Both the position numbers and the translations under genes were made by a program. Of a stretch of 64,000 nt of DNA, positions 53,218 to 62,484 are shown in pieces (the stretch's first letter is position 1; every line of letters starts with the position of its first letter). Under the pieces are notes generated by a model. The model was not told the DNA's origin and did no database searches. It saw nothing but the letters and a program-made list of their open reading frames with translations. Source of the DNA: Bacteroidaceae bacterium (GTDB taxonomy: Bacteria; Bacteroidota; Bacteroidia; Bacteroidales; Bacteroidaceae); contig JAKSIV010000001.1 in NCBI GenBank assembly GCA_024398635.1, positions 78,286-142,285 of the forward strand. Direction: 5' to 3'.

Positions 53218-54897
53218 TCAGTTCCCTGTGTCCTGATACTTCTGCACAGCCTGCGCTATGTTGATGATATAATCTCCCATCCTCTCTATCTCAGCAATTA
53301 TGTCCAGATACAGCGTGCTTACGGCGTAGTCGGTCTGGCCGGATTCTATCCTTGAATACTCCTCGTCACGGAATCGGTTCCTTAAAGAGTTGATTGCTAT
53401 CTCATTTTTTAGAGCCTGGTCGGCATAATCTGTCAAGTGAGGGGTATCGTAATTCTCAAGACAACAGATTACTGTGTCATATGCGTCTTGTAACCCTTCC
53501 AGCATCATATAGATACCTTGCTTTCGCTCTATGGAAAACGTCCCGTAGTCTTTCAGCCTGTTTAATATTCTGCTTATGCATTCTCCGCTGTCTCCCAGGC
53601 TTTCCAGTTCTGATATTATCCTGAGTAAGGTGTTGGTAAGGGTCTGTGTGTGTTGGCTTGTCTCATTCTCCATAAGGGAGGTCAGGAATGTGGCTATCTC
53701 TTTTTCAATATCGTCGGCTATCACCTCATATTTCACCAGACGCTTCCTGGTATTCTCAAAACCATCAGTATCAATCTTATCTACGGCATCACGTATAAGC
53801 GATACCTCACGCTGTGATATTGTTGCAAAATGGATTGTTTCAAGCATGGCCTGCTGTGCACCCAGTTCAGGTGTGGCAACCGGTCCGCCGCTTATATACC
53901 GCAGTGTGTATTTGTCATCCTTGCTTTCAGGCTTACCGGCTATAAGCCCGCATACCAGTTTCTCTATCTGGGGCGTGAACCATATCAAGACCAGTGTGTT
54001 TATGGTGTTGAACAATGTGTGGAACATGGCAAGTCCTACAAGAGGGCTGAATTCTCCCATACTTGAAACAATGAATATGTCCAGCTTTACGAATGGCTTA
54101 AAGAGCACTACAGCCCAGATTACTCCAAATACATTGAATACGGTATGGGCCAGTGCCGCACGTCGGGCATCGGTCGTTCCCATGGATGCCGCTATATTAG
54201 CCGTGATGGTGGTGCCTATGTTCTCGCCCAGCACCATGGCGGCACCCATCTCAAAGGGAATCCACTCCTGGCTCAGCATGATAAGTGTTATAGCCATGGT
54301 GGCGCTCGATGACTGCAATACCAGCGTCAGCACGGTACCGGTTACAACAAACAGCAAAAGGCTGCCAAACCCGTATCCTGTCCAGTCCTTAAGGAACTCC
54401 AGGACTTGGTTATTGCCGCTCAGGTCAGGAACAGAGCTCTTTATGAGTGACAGTCCCAGGAATAGCAGTGAGAAACCTATTATGAATTTTCCTATATCCT
54501 TACTCTTGTCTTTCCTGAACTGCTGCATTATGAAACCTAACAGGAACAGAGGGATGGAAAGAGCGGCTATATCAAACTTAAACCCGAATAAAGATATTAT
54601 CCAGGCCGTTACGGTGGTTCCTATGTTGGCTCCCATTATCACTCCTATAGCCTGGGTGAGGGTGAGCAGTCCGGCACTTACAAAACTCACCACAAGCACC
54701 GTAGTGGCGCTCGATGATTGAATGATTGCAGTTATACCCAGGCCGGTTATACTCCCCTTGAATGGGTTTGATGTGATGTTCTTAAGCAGTGAACGTAACT
54801 TGTCTCCTGTCGCTTTCTGAATTCCGGTACTCATCTGGTTCATGCCGAACAGGAACATGGCCAGTGATCCAAGCAGTTTTAAGATCTGTATTATCAT
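53218..54897 (-). CDS. Na/Pi cotransporter family protein with PhoU-like domain, 559 aa
   Basis: Two inverted membrane repeats each carry the QSSSAT signature (IIQSSSATTVLVVSF; VLQSSSATMAITLIM) of the NptA/PNaS family. From about residue 330 a cytoplasmic PhoU-like helical domain follows (VSLIRDAVDKIDTDGFENTR; YLDIIAEIERMGDYIINIAQ). Sodium-linked phosphate transport is inferred from family. Monocistronic. Confidence 0.9.
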   Translation of the reverse strand: MIIQILKLLGSLAMFLFGMNQMSTGIQKATGDKLRSLLKNITSNPFKGSITGLGITAIIQSSSATTVLVVSFVSAGLLTLTQAIGVIMGANIGTTVTAWIISLFGFKFDIAALSIPLFLLGFIMQQFRKDKSKDIGKFIIGFSLLFLGLSLIKSSVPDLSGNNQVLEFLKDWTGYGFGSLLLFVVTGTVLTLVLQSSSATMAITLIMLSQEWIPFEMGAAMVLGENIGTTITANIAASMGTTDARRAALAHTVFNVFGVIWAVVLFKPFVKLDIFIVSSMGEFSPLVGLAMFHTLFNTINTLVLIWFTPQIEKLVCGLIAGKPESKDDKYTLRYISGGPVATPELGAQQAMLETIHFATISQREVSLIRDAVDKIDTDGFENTRKRLVKYEVIADDIEKEIATFLTSLMENETSQHTQTLTNTLLRIISELESLGDSGECISRILNRLKDYGTFSIERKQGIYMMLEGLQDAYDTVICCLENYDTPHLTDYADQALKNEIAINSLRNRFRDEEYSRIESGQTDYAVSTLYLDIIAEIERMGDYIINIAQAVQKYQDTGN

Positions 54898-55043
54898 TTT
54901 TCTTCGTGTTTAACTCGGCACAAAGAAATGTGAGCGTTGTTAAGCCGCGGTTAAGGGCCAGTTACGTTTTTGTTAAGTTATTGTTTAGAATGTAACTCCA
55001 AAGTATCAAATCCCAGTGTCATGGCATTATCGCACGTTTTCCT

Positions 55044-55051
55044 TACCTTTG
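55044..55051 (+). promoter_or_regulatory. Promoter -7 box for the interrupted gene
   Basis: TACCTTTG, 27 bases before the ATG of the gene broken by an internal TGA. Confidence 0.5.
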
Positions 55052-55077
55052 TATAGTAACACTAACGCCATGAAGCC

Positions 55078-55755
55078 ATGCCCAAATTCCATCCCACACC
55101 CATAATCCAGGACTGCTGGTCCAGCATAGGTAACATCACCTTCTACCACCGTAACGGCCAGTGCTTCTACAAGCGCAAACCCTATACCCAATATCGTGGT
55201 ACCGCAGCCCAATTGGACCAAGCCCAAGTCCACCACCGAGCCATCCTTGCCTGGCAGCAGCTGCCGCATACTGTCCAGCTGCAATGGCGTGAACTGGCCA
55301 AATCAGTCCCGTCTCATCGTCCGCCATACGATGACATCCACCACATCAGCGGCTACAACCTTTTTGTCTCAGCCTATCACGGCTTTGCTCAGATGGGTAG
55401 GGAACACATCCCGGTACCGCAGCCATACCCGCTGTTCCCAGTCTCACATCTCCAGCTGCTGCAGATAGATTCCGCAGGCTCATCAGGATCAGTATCCCTG
55501 CGTTGACGTATCACTCTGCAGAATACAGATAATCCCGCCCGCTGGCACGTATCAGCCAAGATACAGCTCACAGCCCAGGGTGTGGGCTGTGACCAGGGCA
55601 AGATGCGCACATATATGGGTGTCACGGAGCAGCAAAATGAAATAGTCTTCAATGTCCCGCGTCCGGACATTGAGGACTATCAGGTGCACCTGCGCTATCG
55701 CCTGATAGATGAAGAAACTGGATATCGTAACAATTGGAAAAAACTTTCTCCTTAA
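55078..55755 (+). pseudogene. Unknown protein with in-frame TGA, ~225 codons
   Basis: The first 142 codons read well (MPKFHPTPIIQDCWSSIG; LQWRELAKSVPSHRPPYDD) and stop at TGA after SVSLR. The same frame continues without break for 82 codons (RITLQNTDNPARWHVSAKIQ; QVHLRYRLIDEETGYRNNW) to a TAA. A single CGA-to-TGA change would explain it. The family is not recognised. Either it is a recent pseudogene or both halves are still made. The composition of both halves matches. Confidence 0.65.
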
Positions 55756-56094
55756 AGCGGAGTTATATGAGACATGAAATTGTACTAATTTCTGCCCCCT
55801 TTTTTTATGAGGGGCCGGATTTTTACACTTCTGAGCAATCCACAACAGACATGGTTAGAAGGCGTAAACAGATTACGTTTTGTATTCATTCGTCTGTATG
55901 AATGATTTTGACGTACTGCGAACATTATAACGGACTAATAAACTGTGTGTTATAGGCGTGATTTAATCACTTTTGCGGGATGCCTATTTTGACACCGTAC
56001 GCTATTGACAGTATTCTGAAGGGTATAAAGAAATTGAGCTATAACTCGACGTTTTTGAGTTATAGCCCAATGTATGTAAATTACGTTCGTCTTC
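55756..56094. other. Intergenic region with a perfect inverted repeat
   Basis: There is no supported gene; a 71-aa frame at its right end overlaps the reverse-strand regulator. GCTATAACTC (56038-56047) and its complement (56057-56066) form a hairpin with a T-rich loop. The stretch TGATTTTGACGTACTGCGAA near 55903 resembles CGATTTTGATGTACTGCAAA near 63910. Confidence 0.5.
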
Positions 56095-56607
56095 TTATTT
56101 CAAGACAAGCCAACTGCCGCCTTTCTTTCCGTTTTTCCTTTTTACTTCACCGTTCAGTTGCATTTTTCTTACGGATTTTTCAATGGCTCGAGTAGTTAAG
56201 CCTAATGTCTCGGCAATTTGGGATAAGGAAATTTCAGGCTCTGTTTTCATCAACCCCTTAATCTTGTCTGCTGTTTTTACCGAACTTTTTACCGAACTTT
56301 TCGGTTGGTTCGGTAATGAAGATTTAAGGTCGAATGATACGGTCGTGGCTGTCAAGTCTCTTTCAATGTCCATCTTCCTGCCGGTGACGGATTTCCAACT
56401 TCGAAGTGTATTCAGACCGAAGCCTACGTTCTCTGCGATATCGGCAAAACGGAAAAGCTTTGCAACGGTAGGATTGCACGGATTGGTGTATGCACGTCCC
56501 TCAATTTCTTTAGGATCAACGGGGATTGCGCCTCCGTTGACGAACTCAATCCTGTTTGTATAAACGTGGATGCAGGATCTCAATGGATTGAATTGGTCAG
56601 CATGCAT
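56095..56607 (-). pseudogene. C-terminal fragment of an AlbA_2/winged-helix ATPase-type regulator
   Basis: It starts in the middle of a known pattern (MHADQFNPLRSCIHVYTNRI; EFVNGGAIPVDP; VAKLFRFADIAENVGFGL), with matching sequence (ANFL) just before the ATG. A C-terminal winged helix follows (ISLSQIAETLGLTTRAIEKS). Family members are about 400-550 residues, so the N-terminal AlbA_2 and part of the ATPase-like domain are lost. The break coincides with a 12-base inverted repeat. Confidence 0.7.
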
Positions 56608-56618
56608 AAGGAAGTTGG

Positions 56619-56681
56619 CAATTGACCCCTGAAAATTATTTTAGTTTGACCCTCACCCCTTCCGAATAAAGGGGTCAATTG
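56619..56681. repeat. Inverted repeat at the break of the truncated regulator
   Basis: CAATTGACCCCT (56619-56630) and its exact complement (56670-56681) are separated by 39 bases containing further CCCC/GGGG copies. It may be the scar of an insertion or deletion. Confidence 0.6.
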
Positions 56682-56937
56682 TAGATTGGATTTTCCTTCC
56701 GGCTCGCAAGATCGATAGCCAGCAGAACCCTTCATCGGATTTACATTGTATGCTTGAGTTCAAGATAGGCCACCAATAGTTCAGAACGGGTACCTATGTT
56801 CAGAAGATTGGTGACTTCCATCGTTCGAAGAGCAATTCAAACGCCCGGTCCAACCTCGGAGCGATGGCCGAGAAGTGAGTACCAGGTACCAGTTCAAAGG
56901 AGCAGTCCGCTCCTGCCGGGGGCTACAGACTGGAGAG
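56682..56937. other. Degenerate spacer
   Basis: No gene is supported in these 256 bases. A few short frames lack recognisable features. Confidence 0.4.
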
Positions 56938-57096
56938 TTACCAGCCACTGTAGTCGTATCCGTCGCCATATACACCCTTTGTTGCAGTCGGATCATAGGG
57001 ATTGATACCGAAACTGTCGCCACCGCTCAGGCAGAGTATTCTTGAGGCGTGAACCCTGACGACCTTGATCCGGGGAGTTGTGTATGCTGTTTTCAT
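56938..57096 (-). CDS. Small Bacteroidales companion peptide, 52 aa
   Basis: It reads MKTAYTTPRIKVVRVHASRI, then LCLSGGDSFGINPYD and ends DGYDYSGW. This is the pattern of short proteins often found directly after secreted surface-protein genes in Prevotella and Bacteroides: basic start, P-x-I-x-V strand, a cysteine, then a G/D/Y-rich tail. Its ATG overlaps the stop of the upstream secreted protein by 1 base, which supports translation. The function is unknown. Confidence 0.6.
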   Translation of the reverse strand: MKTAYTTPRIKVVRVHASRILCLSGGDSFGINPYDPTATKGVYGDGYDYSGW

Positions 57097-57959
57097 CACA
57101 TTGAACCGTTTGATATGTACTTCTTTCCGTCCTTTATCACAATACCATCATAGCTGTCATCTACAGGTATGCCATTCAGGTTGTATGTACCTGTTGCGTC
57201 AGGGATAAACGGAATTTCCTGACTTCCAATTCCGGTTGCGGTGCCGTCATCAAATATGAAACCGAACGAGCGGAGTGGTGCAGACTGAATGCCGGGCAGT
57301 CTCAGATATGCCTTGTGCGCACCGAGCGGCCTGCCGCTCCAGTTGTAGAAACCTACACCTTTCTGTCCTAAAGTCAGGGCGTAGTCGTCGGGGCCAAGCG
57401 CATCGACATCAACATCAGTTCCGGTCAGCTTATTGTCCGGTGATGCCGCACGCCTGTTGCACGACGGCATCAGGGTGATTTCAGTCTGCTTGTCCGCAAT
57501 AGTGCCTGGCCGGATTCTCAGTATCACGGCCTCACTGGCGTGAATGATGTCGGTCTTTGTCAGGTTCAAGACATCGGCATTTTCGTATCTTTCAACAGTG
57601 CCGATGTATGCCTTTACAGAACCGTCAGTGGGCAGCTTGTACGCGCACTCACTGGTGTAGAACGTTGAGTAGTAGTACTCCGTGTGGTCAGGGTCCTGGT
57701 GTGCTGTGAGCGTGAAGGTATGGGCAGGACAAACGGTAATGGCCGCAGTTTCCGACAATGTGAAGTCTTTTTCATCTCTACCATCCACAGTCAGATGGAC
57801 ATTGTTACCATTAAAAGTAAACACCACGCCTTCGCCTTTCAGCAGATAGCTGAAATCATCGTCTTCCAGCTGTTTGACAGTTACGGCATCGGGTATGTTT
57901 TCGCACCATGCGCAGATTCCAGCTGCGGCAATGATGACAGATAGAAGTATCCTTTTCAT
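57096..57959 (-). CDS. Secreted surface-type protein, 287 aa
   Basis: Signal peptide MKRILLSVIIAAAGICAW. The beta-rich body ends in YNLNGIPVDDSYDGIVIKDG, the C-terminal repeat common in secreted Bacteroidales proteins. The segment DYALTLGQKGVGFYNWSGRP has a close relative in the chimera near 62.5 kb (QYALSLGQNGVGFYLWDGKP), so the two are paralogues. An ATG 7 codons upstream is possible. Confidence 0.75.
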   Translation of the reverse strand: MKRILLSVIIAAAGICAWCENIPDAVTVKQLEDDDFSYLLKGEGVVFTFNGNNVHLTVDGRDEKDFTLSETAAITVCPAHTFTLTAHQDPDHTEYYYSTFYTSECAYKLPTDGSVKAYIGTVERYENADVLNLTKTDIIHASEAVILRIRPGTIADKQTEITLMPSCNRRAASPDNKLTGTDVDVDALGPDDYALTLGQKGVGFYNWSGRPLGAHKAYLRLPGIQSAPLRSFGFIFDDGTATGIGSQEIPFIPDATGTYNLNGIPVDDSYDGIVIKDGKKYISNGSM

Positions 57960-57969
57960 AAGTTGCACG

Positions 57970-58445
57970 TTATTCTTCATTTGCCAGTATCTTGATTATT
58001 TTCACCTTGTCCGGAGCATAGAGTATCACCTCCTTTCGCCCTTCGTCACCTTCACAGCTGCGCAGCCGGTTTGAGGAGTGCCGAGGTCACCGAGGACGGA
58101 AGCATAAACCGCCTTTGCGGAAGCTATTGCAGCGAGGGTCTGTTCTTTAATAACATTAATTTCATGCACGTTGGTAGCCGCGTTGATGGCATTGGTAGCG
58201 ATGGCTATGATGTCGGCATTGGTGACACCTTCTATCGCTGCATTGTTTACCATAAGTTTGGCACAGGCAGACGCGTTTCCATAGTTTACATGTTCGGCAA
58301 ACCAAACGAGGTTGTCCGAAGTGGCAATTTCATAAGGATTGGCTTGTAATCCGTCGCCTGCTGAAGGCTGTGTGCCCGCAACACTAGCAGTCAAGCAGCA
58401 CAACAGAAGTGCCGTCGAAAGCAAGAGTTTGAAAATATTGTCCAT
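57970..58445 (-). pseudogene. Frameshifted short secreted protein
   Basis: A signal peptide (FKLLLSTALLLCCLTASVAG) and the segment GDGLQANPYEIATSDNLVWF resemble the start of the 1076-aa protein (GTKEDPYQITSYAELKWFSE). The frame ends early at GERR, 58026. In the -1 frame the expected tail follows (VILYAPDKVKIIKILANEE), matching VILYNPEKVNFIKVSTEE of the large protein. The shift lies in AAAGGAGGTGAT, a perfect Shine-Dalgarno-like string. Simple mutation is most likely. Confidence 0.6.
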
Positions 58446-59039
58446 AGTATTGTATGTTTGATTTCTTCAAGATTCAATATGAATTTCGGACTATAAAGAT
58501 ACAACAATTTTTCCAGACACGCGCCTTGTAGTAAGCGTAAAAAAATAAGTTGGTATGAAAACCGAAAGATTTTGTGACTAGATTGATTGTCGAAGAAGGA
58601 GCTATGCGAGCATAGTGACTGATGAGACAAACAATATGGGCGCAAAAGATTCGGAGAGATTACCAAGTTATTTTTTGAAGATTACTAAATTACAAGAATT
58701 TTATGTATATTTACAGAAATATACCTCATCGTAGAATATGCGTTTATGTAATACAATACCTGCAAGATTGCTTGCGAAGAACAAATGTAAGCGATACAAC
58801 ACCTTAAATATCAATGATTTAGGGGGGGGGCGACGGATAAACCAAGAAACTTATTCACATACAACTTGGTCAGATACCACACAAGGGCATCTGAGGATGT
58901 GTCGTGTGGGCAGAAACCAAACGATTCAAAATTCCATGTAAAAAACGTCAGTTCGCATAATGGATTTGGTGGATGACATTCTGCATGGTAACTTTGTAGC
59001 AGATTTGCAAACAATAGAATATTAACAAATAAAATTGAA
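58446..59039. other. 594-bp intergenic region with a G8 tract
   Basis: There is no convincing gene; a 67-aa frame at 58738 has no recognisable features. A run of eight G lies at 58822-58829, about 210 bases before the large surface-protein gene. A CTATGC-GAG-CATAG palindrome lies near 58605. The rest is AT-rich. Confidence 0.5.
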
Positions 59040-62000
59040 ATGATGAAAAAACTACTTGTGTTATCAACTGCCCTGATACTAAGCGCTGGGCTGTGGGCAC
59101 AGATCACCCAACCTGTTGCTCCTACAAGTGGAACCGGTACAAAAGAAGACCCGTATCAAATCACCTCTTATGCCGAACTGAAATGGTTCTCTGAACAAGT
59201 CAATCAAGGCGGTGACAACGTCTATCTCTGCGCCAAACTGATGAACGACATTCAGGGCAGTTTGAAGCGAACAGACGGCACGGCCTACACGGATGTTTTC
59301 ACCCCTATCGGACGCAGCAATGCCGGAGGCGAGTTCTGCGGCGATTTTGACGGCAACGGGCACATCATCCGCGACATGATGGTGGGAAGTATTGACCCTG
59401 CACCCGCCAACATCGGTCTGATCGGCAAGATGATAGCAGGCAGTCGCGTACACCATGTGGGCCTGGTCGATTGTGGTTTTGCCGGTTCCTCCTATGTGGG
59501 ATGTCTCTGCGGCGACTTTGCCGATGGCGAGATTGACCACTGCTTCGTGCAGGGATGTACCATTATTTACTCCGCCCACACGGTCGGCGGCTTGGTCGGC
59601 TCATGCTTTACCTACGCCAGGTTACACGACTGCTACTGTTCATGTGCGATGACGAAATTTGCTTTAAGTGACACATCCTATGAGATAGGTGCTCTCTGTG
59701 GCGCCTCGAACGCTACGATCATCAATTGTTATGGCGAGATAAAGACAAGTGTGCCGAGTGCGGCTATTGGCAGAACATACGGTACACCTACCACTAAGAA
59801 TGTAGCCATGAAGCAACCTGCTGCCTTCGCTTCCGGCGAAGTGTGCTACCTGCTGAACGGCGGTGTTGCCGACGGTTCGCAGGCGTGGTATCAAACCCTT
59901 GGTACCGACACCTATCCTGTATTGGACAATAACCATGGCACGGTATATGCCAGCAAAGGGGCAAGCGGCATGGTCTATACCAATACCAAACCGCAGACCC
60001 CTACCACCTATCACCCCCAATCGGAGCCGACCTGTGAGCAACGCGGCTACGCACAGGACTGCTGGGAGGATGAGGCTACCGGCAAACTGTATGCCGATGC
60101 CCTTTGTACCAAGGAACTGAATCCTGCCGTAGTCATTCGCTATGCCCCCCTGGTCATCAGTCAGGTCCTCGGCAACCCGGGTAATGCGTACGAGATTAAA
60201 GAAACGGTAACCTTTAAGGGCGTGCCGTTCAGTTGGGCGGCGGTAAGACGATATTCGGAAATGTCGGCAGGAGAATATGTTGAACGGCGTGACCTGGAGT
60301 TTCAGGCTCATGATTACCCTACCGATGCCCGGTTAAAATTCTATAAAAGCGAAACAACAGGAGGATACGGGAACTTTGAAAGGTTCACGATTACAGTAGA
60401 CGTATATACATCGGATAGAAAACATAAATCCAGAAATTCAATTGATATAAGAGGAGAAGAAATGCTGTCTTATTTCTCACTGAACGGACTACAAAAGGGA
60501 GATATAGTGTATGTGACAGTAAGTAGAAACCTCGAAACTGCAGGTTATCTCACGAGAACAACGGACTTGGCCTTTGCATTGGAATACTGCAGTGCCCATT
60601 GCGGTGCCGATAATGCCAATATCACGATTGTGCCTGCTACCTCTACCAACTCCTTCCGCAAGGTAAAGGGTACACCCGACCCTGAGTTTGGATACAAGGT
60701 GGAGGGGAAGGTCTATTCGGCTTATCCGTTAAAGGATATCACCGTGACACGCGAACAGGGTGAAACACCGGGTACATACAAAGTAAGTGCCTCCTGCCCT
60801 GAAGGTGCCAATTCTGTTTACAATATTACATTCAGAACCGCTGAATTTACCATAGCAGACGCCACCTTCCATCAAAAAGCGAACCCTGTGGATTGCGAAC
60901 ATACAGGTGTAGCAAGGGACTATTGGGATTGGAACGGCACGTACTATCCGGATGCCTCACTGAACCCCGAACAGGTGTTGTCTAAAGAACGGATTACCGC
61001 CTATCCGAAATTAATAACACCCTATTTTACCCCGATATCAGGCGCGAGTGAGTGGAAAAAATCATCGCTGATCATGACAGAGAGGACTACGGAAACGGCG
61101 GCGGCTATACTGACCGCATACGGCACGAATATCACCGATGCCCGCTTAACCATAAATTGGGGCGGAACATCCGGGAGAGAAAGGCATCTGATGACTACTA
61201 TGAAATATGAGTACAAAGGGCAAACACAAAAACGCGTACTGGAGGTAGACACAGAAGGTCCAGCGATATACCCCATCTATTTTCCTTTGGAAGGTTTGAA
61301 AAGAGGCGACCAAATCAAAGTCTCCTGTACTCCTCCATATTGTGGTGATTGTTCTTTTTATGTTACGTTTAACCTGGAATACCTGAGCGACAACTGCGGC
61401 GATGAAGGTAGTGTGACGAAGCTTACCATTACAGGCACACCGGCGGTCAGCAGCAAGGAGTGGGACGGCACCACCGAGGTGGAGCAGTCGGCTATCGACC
61501 TGACAAACTGCCAATTGGTGGGTATAGAAACGGGTGACGAAGGCAAGGTGCAACTGGCTGCTACTGCCGAATACGACAACGCCGAAATGGGCAATAACCA
61601 TACCGTAACCGTCACCTACGGACTGCTGGTGGCAGACGAGAACCTTGCAGGCAAATACATCTTTGACGAAACAGCAATGCCGGTAGCCGTCAGCAATGTG
61701 GCGATTACCTATCCGCAAACCGTGACCGATGCGCAATCTGTTGCCAAGCAGGCACTGACCGGCAAGGCGGGTGACCAGCCCTCTACCGAAGTGCAGGACA
61801 TCGTCGCCGAGTACAGCGGTAAGATAGATGCCGTTACCCTGACAGGTAACGTGAGATCAGTGATTGAAGCCATCGAGATGATTAAGAACGAAGGATTGGG
61901 CATGATTAACTCACAGCAGTCTATCGGGCAATATCAGCGCGATTTGGCAACCGAGAAAACAGCCGCCAAGCAGGCATTGAAAGACAAGGTGGGAGATACT

Positions 62001-62270
62001 GACAACACGGATATTAACAATCTTGTAACCGAATATAGCGACCAAATAGACAAGCAAACCACCATCGAGGACGTGCAAGCCGTCCGTGAAGAAGGGCTGC
62101 TTGCTATTGAAAACGCGTTGAAATACTATAATGCCGGTCAAGCCAATGCTCTCGGCACTCTCGGCACGAAGCAGGACGGACCTGCGGTTGAGGTAATAAA
62201 GGATGAAGAAAAGGTTATTCTTTACAATCCTGAAAAGGTGAACTTTATCAAAGTATCAACAGAAGAATAA
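59040..62270 (+). CDS. Large secreted GLUG-type surface protein, 1076 aa
   Basis: Signal peptide KKLLVLSTALILSAGLWAQ. Residues ~30-290 hold a GLUG-like beta-solenoid region (FDGNGHIIRDMMVGS; NIGLIGKMIAGSRVHHVGLV; VGGLVGSCFTYARLHDCYCS). Repeated beta modules follow (two similar units near 330-560 and 600-770). A helical repeat region lies near 880-1030 (AKQALTGKAGDQPSTEVQDI; AKQALKDKVGDTDNTDINNL). The end KVILYNPEKVNFIKVSTEE recurs in the frameshifted gene at 58 kb. Probably an adhesin or surface-exposed protein. A second ATG lies one codon in. Confidence 0.8.
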   Translation: MMKKLLVLSTALILSAGLWAQITQPVAPTSGTGTKEDPYQITSYAELKWFSEQVNQGGDNVYLCAKLMNDIQGSLKRTDGTAYTDVFTPIGRSNAGGEFCGDFDGNGHIIRDMMVGSIDPAPANIGLIGKMIAGSRVHHVGLVDCGFAGSSYVGCLCGDFADGEIDHCFVQGCTIIYSAHTVGGLVGSCFTYARLHDCYCSCAMTKFALSDTSYEIGALCGASNATIINCYGEIKTSVPSAAIGRTYGTPTTKNVAMKQPAAFASGEVCYLLNGGVADGSQAWYQTLGTDTYPVLDNNHGTVYASKGASGMVYTNTKPQTPTTYHPQSEPTCEQRGYAQDCWEDEATGKLYADALCTKELNPAVVIRYAPLVISQVLGNPGNAYEIKETVTFKGVPFSWAAVRRYSEMSAGEYVERRDLEFQAHDYPTDARLKFYKSETTGGYGNFERFTITVDVYTSDRKHKSRNSIDIRGEEMLSYFSLNGLQKGDIVYVTVSRNLETAGYLTRTTDLAFALEYCSAHCGADNANITIVPATSTNSFRKVKGTPDPEFGYKVEGKVYSAYPLKDITVTREQGETPGTYKVSASCPEGANSVYNITFRTAEFTIADATFHQKANPVDCEHTGVARDYWDWNGTYYPDASLNPEQVLSKERITAYPKLITPYFTPISGASEWKKSSLIMTERTTETAAAILTAYGTNITDARLTINWGGTSGRERHLMTTMKYEYKGQTQKRVLEVDTEGPAIYPIYFPLEGLKRGDQIKVSCTPPYCGDCSFYVTFNLEYLSDNCGDEGSVTKLTITGTPAVSSKEWDGTTEVEQSAIDLTNCQLVGIETGDEGKVQLAATAEYDNAEMGNNHTVTVTYGLLVADENLAGKYIFDETAMPVAVSNVAITYPQTVTDAQSVAKQALTGKAGDQPSTEVQDIVAEYSGKIDAVTLTGNVRSVIEAIEMIKNEGLGMINSQQSIGQYQRDLATEKTAAKQALKDKVGDTDNTDINNLVTEYSDQIDKQTTIEDVQAVREEGLLAIENALKYYNAGQANALGTLGTKQDGPAVEVIKDEEKVILYNPEKVNFIKVSTEE

Positions 62271-62286
62271 AAAACAAAATAGAAAA

Positions 62287-62484
62287 ATGAAAACAAAAGC
62301 AATTATCAGCGGCCTCATGCTTATGGTATGAGCATGGCGAGCGCACAGACAATGGAATCGGCAGTATTGTTCTCCGGCACGAAGTTGGACAACAGCTATC
62401 TGCTGACGGAAAATGTGTCGGTTACATTCGACTCTAATGGCAATGGAGCCATTGTGCAACAAGTATTCGACTTCAACCAAGAAC
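62287..62484 (+). pseudogene. 5' remnant of a secreted protein, frameshifted
   Basis: MKTKAIISGLMLM begins a signal peptide, then a TGA intervenes. In the next frame the expected continuation GMSMASAQTMESAVLFSG and NVSVTFDSNGNGAIVQQV runs to a TGA at 62484. One lost G in ATGGTATG would account for it. After FDFNQ the paralogue has over 100 more residues that are absent here, so a deletion is inferred before the frame of the next feature. Confidence 0.65.

Noticed and set aside
55504..55506. TGA as selenocysteine
   Set aside because: No cysteine-type active-site context and no stem-loop of the SECIS kind is apparent after it; a nonsense change is simpler.
58738..58941. 67-aa frame across the G8 tract
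   Set aside because: No recognisable features, and the frame depends on the tract length.
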